A program made the translations under genes and the position numbers. The notes below the pieces were generated by a model. That model saw nothing but the letters and a program-made list of their open reading frames with translations. It was not told the origin of the DNA and did not search any database. From Megasphaera hominis (GTDB taxonomy: Bacteria; Bacillota; Negativicutes; Veillonellales; Megasphaeraceae): 64,000 nucleotides of DNA. This document shows, one piece after another, positions 59,243-64,000 of this stretch; the stretch's first letter is position 1; each line of letters opens with the position of its first letter. The stretch lies in assembly GCF_014269395.1 (NCBI RefSeq), contig NZ_JACOGK010000004.1, positions 1 to 64,000 on the forward strand, given 5' to 3'.

Positions 59243-59976
59243 AATTCCAGTTCCTTTTTCAGTCTGGCCAGGATTTCCCGGTCCTTTGCCGACAGCTGGC
59301 TGTGCGCGAGGAGATCGGGCCGCAGCTGCAGCGTCCGGGCCAGTGCCTGGGTACGGCGCCAGGTGGCAATTTTTGCGTGGTCACCGTTGCGCAGGACCGG
59401 CGGCACATCGTGGCCGCGAAAACTGGCTGGTTTGGTATACTGCGGATATTCGAGGAGGGACGCATAGAACGAGTCTTCTACGGCACTGCCTGCTGAGCCG
59501 AGTACACCGGGCAGCATACGGGCTACGGCATCGGTAATAGCCATAGCGGGTATTTCGCCGCCTGTGAGGACGTAGTCGCCGACGGAAATGGTTTCGTCAG
59601 CCAGATATTTTTCGACGCGATAATCGACACCTTCGTAATGTCCGCATAACAAAATGAGCTGGTCATACTCTGCCAGCTCACGGGCCTTGACCTGATTGAA
59701 GGTAGAGCCGGCCGGTCCCATGAGGATTACCCGTCGTTTGGGAACATCTCTGCGCACTGTTTCCACAGCGGCATAGAGCGGACCGGCTTTCATCAGCATG
59801 CCACAGCCGCCGCCGTAGACCGTATCATCGGCCATACGGTGCCGGTCGTAGACAAAGCTCCGCGGGCTGGTAACATCCAGTTCGAGGAGCCCTGCTGCAC
59901 GGGCGCGGCCAATAATGCTGTGCTGATAAAAAGCTTCTATAAATTCAGGAAATAAGGAAATTATATCGATTCTCAT
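59239..59976 (-). CDS. trmD: tRNA (guanine-N1)-methyltransferase TrmD
   Basis: 245 residues from ATG 59976, overlapping the rimM stop as ATGA. RIDIISLFPEFIEAFYQHSIIGRARAAG at the start, GGGCGMLMK, then DYVLTGGEIPAMAITDAVARMLPGVLG (deep trefoil knot) and the tail YTKPASFRGHDVPPVLRNGDHAKI. It methylates G37 of tRNAs. The normal length is 240-250. Confidence 0.97.
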   Translation of the reverse strand: MRIDIISLFPEFIEAFYQHSIIGRARAAGLLELDVTSPRSFVYDRHRMADDTVYGGGCGMLMKAGPLYAAVETVRRDVPKRRVILMGPAGSTFNQVKARELAEYDQLILLCGHYEGVDYRVEKYLADETISVGDYVLTGGEIPAMAITDAVARMLPGVLGSAGSAVEDSFYASLLEYPQYTKPASFRGHDVPPVLRNGDHAKIATWRRTQALARTLQLRPDLLAHSQLSAKDREILARLKKELEL

Positions 59977-60476
59977 TCGTCTACCCATTCTGGCGGATCT
60001 ACCACCATTTTCTTCGCGTCTATGTCAATAGAGCGAACGACGTCGGGGATGGCAGCAAACAGGAGCTCTTTGCCTGTATCGTCTTTGACGACATAGACAT
60101 CGTTACTGCCTGTTTTAAGGACATCAGACACTTTGCCCAGGACCTGGCCGTCCAAATCATAGACGGTTATGCCGATGATATCAAAGACATAGTACTGTCC
60201 TTTTTTGAGCGGTACGAGCTCTTCGCGCGGTACTTGAATCAATTTCTTGACCAAGGCTTCCGATGCGTTGCGGTCGTCGACGCCGGCAAATTTCATGAGT
60301 ACTACGTTTTTGTGCAAACGTACGTCTGTCACTTCATATTTTTTGCCATCAATATAGGCGTGTTTCATGTGCAGAAACCGCTTGGGGAAATCTGTTTCCG
60401 GATAAATACGAACATCACCCCGCACGCCGTGCGGGGCAACTATTTGACCTATGGTAAAAAGCTCCATGTCTTTCAT
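59973..60476 (-). CDS. rimM: 16S rRNA processing protein RimM
   Basis: 167 residues. FTIGQIVAPHGVRGDVRIYPETDFPKRF at the start, EALVKKLIQVPREELVPLKKGQYYVFDIIG, and the C-terminal PRC domain with DVVRSIDIDAKKMVVDPP. RimM helps mature the 30S head. ATG 60476 is used; ATG 60467 (MELF) is an alternative with a slightly better GAAAG upstream. Confidence 0.95.
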   Translation of the reverse strand: MKDMELFTIGQIVAPHGVRGDVRIYPETDFPKRFLHMKHAYIDGKKYEVTDVRLHKNVVLMKFAGVDDRNASEALVKKLIQVPREELVPLKKGQYYVFDIIGITVYDLDGQVLGKVSDVLKTGSNDVYVVKDDTGKELLFAAIPDVVRSIDIDAKKMVVDPPEWVDE

Positions 60477-60482
60477 CGTATG

Positions 60483-60890
60483 TTACTGGCGGAAGGCAAC
60501 GATCTTGTCATCTTCCAGCAAGATTTCCATGCCCATAAGCTTGCCCAAATCATCGCCGATTTTGACGGTAACGGCTTGGTCAAGAGTTCCCTGTCTGATT
60601 TCAGAACCGATTTCCAGTGCTTCGGCTGCTTCGCGGTCGCTCTGGGCCTTCGCTTTGGCAGCGGCAAGGCGCTGCTTCTGTTCTTCTACCTGAGCGCGCA
60701 ACGAAATGAGGCCCTGTGCGTCGATTTTGGCCTGTTCGGTCATCATGCGCTTAGCCTGGAATTCCAGATTCTGAGCTTCACGATCGATATCGCTCAATGC
60801 CTGGTCAGTATTTCTGATGATTTTGTCTTTCAGTGCCTGCGTAACCTTCGATTTTACAACCACGGGGACACGCAATGTAATCTGATCCAT
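60483..60890 (-). CDS. ylqD: YlqD family protein
   Basis: 135 residues. A beta start (QITLRVPVVVKSKVT), a long coiled coil (EFQAKRMMTEQ through EEQKQRLAAAKAKAQSDRE), and a beta end (VTVKIGDDLGKLMGMEILLEDDKIVAF). This arrangement and its place between khpA and rimM identify YlqD, whose function is unknown. Confidence 0.9.
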   Translation of the reverse strand: MDQITLRVPVVVKSKVTQALKDKIIRNTDQALSDIDREAQNLEFQAKRMMTEQAKIDAQGLISLRAQVEEQKQRLAAAKAKAQSDREAAEALEIGSEIRQGTLDQAVTVKIGDDLGKLMGMEILLEDDKIVAFRQ

Positions 60891-60898
60891 GCTTCCTC

Positions 60899-61126
60899 CT
60901 ATACGATATCCACTGATACTTTTTTATTAGCTTTCACAGCAGCGGCCTTGACGACAAGACGCAAAGCCTTGGCAATCTTACCTTGTTTGCCAATGACCTT
61001 GCCCATGTCTTCCGGTGCTACGTGAAGCTGATAGACTTCGAGGCCTTTCTTCTGAATCTTGGTAACAGTAACCGCTTCCGGACACTTTACCAATGCCCGT
61101 GCAATACAAGCAATTAATTCTTCCAT
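60899..61126 (-). CDS. khpA: KhpA, KH-domain RNA-binding protein (YlqC)
   Basis: 75 residues from ATG 61126 (GAGG nine bases upstream). The KH loop is GKVIGKQGKIAKALR, with VVKAAAVKANKKVSVDIV at the end. KhpA pairs with KhpB to bind RNAs linked to cell division and elongation in Gram-positive relatives. It directly follows rpsP, as usual. Confidence 0.95.
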   Translation of the reverse strand: MEELIACIARALVKCPEAVTVTKIQKKGLEVYQLHVAPEDMGKVIGKQGKIAKALRLVVKAAAVKANKKVSVDIV

Positions 61127-61141
61127 AGTATCCAGCCTCAC

Positions 61142-61408
61142 TTACTTTTTGGATGCTTCAAACTGAGCCATGATGCCAGCTTTTTTGAAGAGAGAACGAA
61201 TCGTTTCGGTCGGCTGTGCACCTTTACCGAGCCAAGCCAAAGCTGCTTCTGTGTCTACAGAGAGGCTTTCGATGCCCTTAGCGGGATCGTACTGGCCAAG
61301 CGTAGCAACAGGACGGCCGTTGTTACGAGCGTTGTGAGAATCAGCAACTACTACGCGGTAAACCGGTTTCTTCTTTGCACCTAAACGTGCTAAACGAATT
61401 TTAATCAT
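61142..61408 (-). CDS. rpsP: 30S ribosomal protein S16
   Basis: 88 residues: MIKIRLARLGAKKKPVYRVVVADSHNARNNGR is the universal S16 start, followed by LGQYDPAKGIESLSVDTEAALAWLGKGAQPTETIRSL. Ribosome site AAGGAGGTGAAACTC is strong. Confidence 0.99.
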   Translation of the reverse strand: MIKIRLARLGAKKKPVYRVVVADSHNARNNGRPVATLGQYDPAKGIESLSVDTEAALAWLGKGAQPTETIRSLFKKAGIMAQFEASKK

Positions 61409-61455
61409 TGAGTTTCACCTCCTTGTGTTAGTATACACGGCTCGTGACGAGCCCC

Positions 61456-62808
61456 TTAGAAAGGCAGACGCGGCAGGAAGCCCCGTCGTTTGTTACCCTG
61501 CATTTTCTTCGCCTGTTTCATCATCTTCTGCATATCCGTAAACTGCTTAAGCAGGCGGTTGACATCCTGCACGCGCGTACCACTGCCTTTGGCAATGCGG
61601 CGCTTGCGGCTGTCCTTAATCAGCATTTTCGGATTGGAGCTGGCGCGTTCCTGCGCCGTCATGGACTGAATAATGGCTTCAATGTGTTTGAACTCCCGGC
61701 CGTCCATGTCTATTTTATCTATTTCCTTCTTGTACTTGCCAATGCCCGGGATGAGGCTGACCAGACTGCTCATATTGCCCATTTTCTTGACCATATTGAG
61801 CTGGGAAAGGAAATCGTCGAAGGTAAAGGAATTACTCTTCATGGCCCGTTTCATTTCGGCCATCGATTCTTCATCGAAGGCTTCCTGGGCCCGTTCGATA
61901 ATCGTTTCGACGTCGCCTAAATCGAGGATACGCGACGCGTAGCGATTGGGGTGAAATTCTTCGAGACCGTCGAGCTTTTCGCTGACGCCGATGAATTTGA
62001 TCGGCTTGCCTGTGACGGCCTTGATAGAAAGGGCCGCACCGCCGCGGGCGTCACCGTCGAGCTTGGTCATGATAATGCCGTCAATGCCGAGAGCTTCGTT
62101 GAAAGCCGTTGCGGCCGTAACAGCGTCCTGGCCGGTCATGGCGTCGACGACTAAGAGAATTTCGTGTGGTTTGACGCTCTGCTTGATATGAACCAGTTCA
62201 TCCATGAGTGTTTCATTGATATGGAGACGGCCTGCCGTATCGATGATGACGACATCCTTCAAGTGGCTGAGCGCGTACGGCACAGCGTGCTGGGAAATGG
62301 CAACGGGATCCTGGCTGCCTTCTTCTGTGTAGACGGGCACGTCCAAATCCTTGCCGAGCACCTGCAGCTGTGTAATAGCAGCCGGCCGGTATACGTCGGC
62401 TGCGACCAGCATGGGGTTCTTGCCCTGCTGTTTCAGCTTTTTGGCCAGCTTGGCTGCCGTCGTCGTTTTACCGGCGCCTTGCAGACCAACGAGCATGATG
62501 ATCGTCGGCGGGTTGCTCGCCATGGCAATACGGCTTTGCGTACCGCCCAGGAGCTCCGTCAATTCATCGCGGACGATCTTGATGACCGTCTGGGATGCGT
62601 TCAGGCTGCCGAAGACTTCTTCGCCTACAGCCTTTTCGCGGACGCGCTTGATAAAATCCTTGGCGACGGCAAAGTTGACATCCGCTTCCAGGAGGGCGCG
62701 GCGCATCTCTTTCAGCGCTTGGTTTACATCTTCTTCTGTCAGTTTGCCTTTGCCGCGCAGCTTTTTAAAGGCTGCCTGAAATCGTTCGGAAAGACTTTCG
62801 AATGCCAT
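61456..62808 (-). CDS. ffh: Signal recognition particle protein Ffh
   Basis: 450 residues. The N and G domains have GLQGAGKTT (108-116), VAADVYRPAAITQL, DTAGRL and TKLDGDARGG. The C-terminal M domain carries MKKMGNMSSLVSLIPG and the RNA-binding SRKRRIAKGSGTRVQDVN. It targets membrane proteins cotranslationally. The start has GGAGG upstream; YlxM is encoded 27 bp before it. Confidence 0.98.
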   Translation of the reverse strand: MAFESLSERFQAAFKKLRGKGKLTEEDVNQALKEMRRALLEADVNFAVAKDFIKRVREKAVGEEVFGSLNASQTVIKIVRDELTELLGGTQSRIAMASNPPTIIMLVGLQGAGKTTTAAKLAKKLKQQGKNPMLVAADVYRPAAITQLQVLGKDLDVPVYTEEGSQDPVAISQHAVPYALSHLKDVVIIDTAGRLHINETLMDELVHIKQSVKPHEILLVVDAMTGQDAVTAATAFNEALGIDGIIMTKLDGDARGGAALSIKAVTGKPIKFIGVSEKLDGLEEFHPNRYASRILDLGDVETIIERAQEAFDEESMAEMKRAMKSNSFTFDDFLSQLNMVKKMGNMSSLVSLIPGIGKYKKEIDKIDMDGREFKHIEAIIQSMTAQERASSNPKMLIKDSRKRRIAKGSGTRVQDVNRLLKQFTDMQKMMKQAKKMQGNKRRGFLPRLPF

Positions 62809-62835
62809 GAGGAAGCCTCCTTTGTCATGACGAAA

Positions 62836-63156
62836 TTACAACTCTATACGTTCCAGTGTTTCCCTGGCCTTAGCTGTTTCTCCTGTATCGAGAAGGCTTA
62901 CGGCCTGGTCGATACGGGCCCGCACGCTATCAAAGCGCGTGAGCAACTGCAGCCGTGTTTCATAGCTTTCCAGTGCTTTTGAAGCTCTATTGAGCATGTC
63001 GTAGGCACCTTGCCGGGAAATCTGCAGTTCTTCACCGATTTCGCTGAGGCTGAGATCGAGATTGAAATACATATCCAGGCAGCGGCGCTGCCGTTCAGTC
63101 AGGAGCGGTCCGTATATATCGAGGAGCCGGCCCTTGCGTACTACGTCTTCAATCAT
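62836..63156 (-). CDS. ylxM: YlxM/UPF0122 family HTH protein
   Basis: 106 residues: LLDIYGPLLTERQRRCLDMYFNLDLSLSEIGEELQISRQGAYDMLNRASKALE is a sigma-70 region-4-like helix-turn-helix. YlxM proteins accompany ffh and stimulate SRP GTPase activity in streptococci. GAGGTGGTG precedes the ATG. It is the first gene of the operon. Confidence 0.95.
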   Translation of the reverse strand: MIEDVVRKGRLLDIYGPLLTERQRRCLDMYFNLDLSLSEIGEELQISRQGAYDMLNRASKALESYETRLQLLTRFDSVRARIDQAVSLLDTGETAKARETLERIEL

Positions 63157-63190
63157 GGTTTCACCACCTCGTGCAAACTCGTACTGTGAT

Positions 63191-63219
63191 AGTATACCCT
63201 ATGAGGAAAACGCTGTCAA
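63191..63219 (-). promoter_or_regulatory. Promoter of the ylxM-ffh-...-yebC operon
   Basis: TTGACA (63219-63214), 17 bp, TATACT (63196-63191). Confidence 0.92.
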
Positions 63220-63276
63220 GTACTTCTACTTGTCAGTTCGGAAATTTCTGCTTATTTTTGTATGTACGCGCAAAAA

Positions 63277-63318
63277 AGAAGGACTGTGCCACCGGTGGTT
63301 CCAGGGCGCAGTCCTTCT
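63277..63318 (-). terminator. Terminator after the purH-like gene
   Basis: AGAAGGACTG pairs with CAGTCCTTCT with an inner GC/GC stem; TTTTTTG follows on the minus strand. Confidence 0.88.
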
Positions 63319-63339
63319 CTTCAGTACATATTATGCGTA

Positions 63340-64000
63340 TTAGTGATGGAACAGGCGGACATGTGTCATGGCCATGGTAATGCCATACTTGTCACATGTT
63401 TCGATGACATTATCGTCACGGATGGAACCGCCGGCTTGGGCGATAAAGTCTACGCCACTGCGGTGAGCCCGTTCGATATTGTCGCCAAAGGGGAAGAAGG
63501 CATCGCTGCCGAGAGCTACGCCGTGCAGCTGGGCAATCCAGGCTTTCTTTTCTTCCCGTGTAAGCGGTGCCGGCTGCTCTGTAAAGAGGTCCTGCCAAAC
63601 GCCATCGGCCAGGACGTCTTCGTAGTCGTCGGAGATGTAGACGTCAATCGCGTTGTCGCGGTTCGGACGGCGTACGTCGTCGCGGAAAGGCAAGGCCAAT
63701 ACCTTCGGGTTCTGGCGGAGCCACCAGACATCGGCTTTGTTGCCGGCCAGGCGCGTGCAGTGTACGCGCGACTGCTGGCCTGCGCCTACGCCAATGGTCA
63801 TGCCGTCTTTTACGTAGCATACAGAGTTAGACTGTGTATATTTGAGGGTAATCAGGGCAATCATGAGATCCCGCTTGGCTGCAGCGGTCATATTCTTGTT
63901 CTGCGTCGGAATTTCATTAAAGAGGTCCGTCGTAATCTTTACGTTATTGCGGTCCTGTTCGAAGGTAACGCCGAAGACTTCCTTCGTTTCCGATACCTGC
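63340..64000 (-). CDS. Phosphoribosylaminoimidazolecarboxamide formyltransferase (AICARFT domain), partial
   Basis: C-terminal 219 residues of a minus-strand gene that enters from beyond the window; the frame is open through base 63999. TLKYTQSNSVCYVKDGMTIGVGAGQQSRVHC, GNKADVWWLRQNPKVLALPF and LGSDAFFPFGDNIERAH are the AICAR transformylase motifs, ending ETCDKYGITMAMTHVRLFHH. This matches the single-domain AICARFT seen in some Firmicutes as well as the end of bifunctional PurH. It formylates AICAR in purine synthesis. Whether the cyclohydrolase domain is present cannot be seen. Confidence 0.93.
   Translation of the reverse strand, partial: QVSETKEVFGVTFEQDRNNVKITTDLFNEIPTQNKNMTAAAKRDLMIALITLKYTQSNSVCYVKDGMTIGVGAGQQSRVHCTRLAGNKADVWWLRQNPKVLALPFRDDVRRPNRDNAIDVYISDDYEDVLADGVWQDLFTEQPAPLTREEKKAWIAQLHGVALGSDAFFPFGDNIERAHRSGVDFIAQAGGSIRDDNVIETCDKYGITMAMTHVRLFHH

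Overview
The window is chromosomal DNA from an anaerobic, diderm Firmicute of the Negativicutes, most likely a Megasphaera species. The evidence: two OmpM-type porins with a signal peptide, one SLH domain and a beta-barrel; two type V autotransporters; an M2-type [FeFe] hydrogenase; and a 137-residue flavodoxin that matches my memory of the Megasphaera elsdenii flavodoxin closely but not exactly, suggesting a sister species. Housekeeping order (ylxM-ffh-rpsP-khpA-ylqD-rimM-trmD) is Firmicute-like. There are no rRNA, tRNA, CRISPR or prophage genes. The only mobile DNA seen is the start of a transposase at the left edge.

Layout. 1-8.6 kb: transposase fragment, MmcQ/YjbR protein, MATE pump with an in-frame TAA, a DUF1858/unknown/hemerythrin operon, glutamate symporter plus alanine dehydrogenase, rhodanese, HI0074-type protein. 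8.7-10.4 kb: T-box (probable Leu specifier) and a YkvI-type transporter. 10.4-13.9 kb: ferrous iron operon (DUF2325, FeoA, FeoB, FeoB-associated protein). 14-23 kb: metal region with an unusual P-type ATPase and two HMA-like partners, an ArsR repressor cut by TAG, an intact CadA/ZntA-type ATPase, two paralogous one-helix proteins, a duplicated structured repeat, and a ZIP transporter with a frameshift in a T7 tract. 23-25 kb: DUF3793 plus flavodoxin, EFR1-type ferredoxin. 25-30 kb: two OmpM porins with matching leaders, then hydrogenase. 30-38.6 kb: DMT transporter, crotonase/CoA-transferase operon, Old Yellow Enzyme and radical SAM genes behind an apparently leaderless ArsR gene, flavodoxin, aldo/keto reductase with its TetR. 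38.9-45.8 kb: tandem autotransporters. 46-57.8 kb: redox enzymes, peptide deformylase, MscS channel, metallo-hydrolase, pyridoxamine kinase, Fe-alcohol dehydrogenase, an SDR gene cut by TGA, LysR, amino-acid permease, FNR-like reductase. 57.9-64 kb: yebC, the ffh-trmD operon and a partial purH-like gene.

How the genes fit together: amino-acid uptake and deamination (GltS, alanine dehydrogenase, two permeases), acyl-CoA chemistry and hydrogen production suit an amino-acid and organic-acid fermenter. Several flavodoxin-fold proteins and an iron-uptake operon point to low-potential electron transfer balanced against iron supply. Hemerythrin, rhodanese and OYE genes suit oxygen or nitrosative stress.

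Most unusual: three genes broken by single in-frame stops (one TAA, one TAG, one TGA), one by a homopolymer frameshift, and one with ATA where a start codon is expected. The point changes can all be explained by C:G to T:A transitions. Two of the lesions (repressor of a Cd/Zn exporter, ZIP importer) would both lower intracellular metal. Two candidate RNA systems stand out: the tandem 124-bp elements at 21308-21598 and the paired porin leaders at 26688-26806 and 28523-28617.
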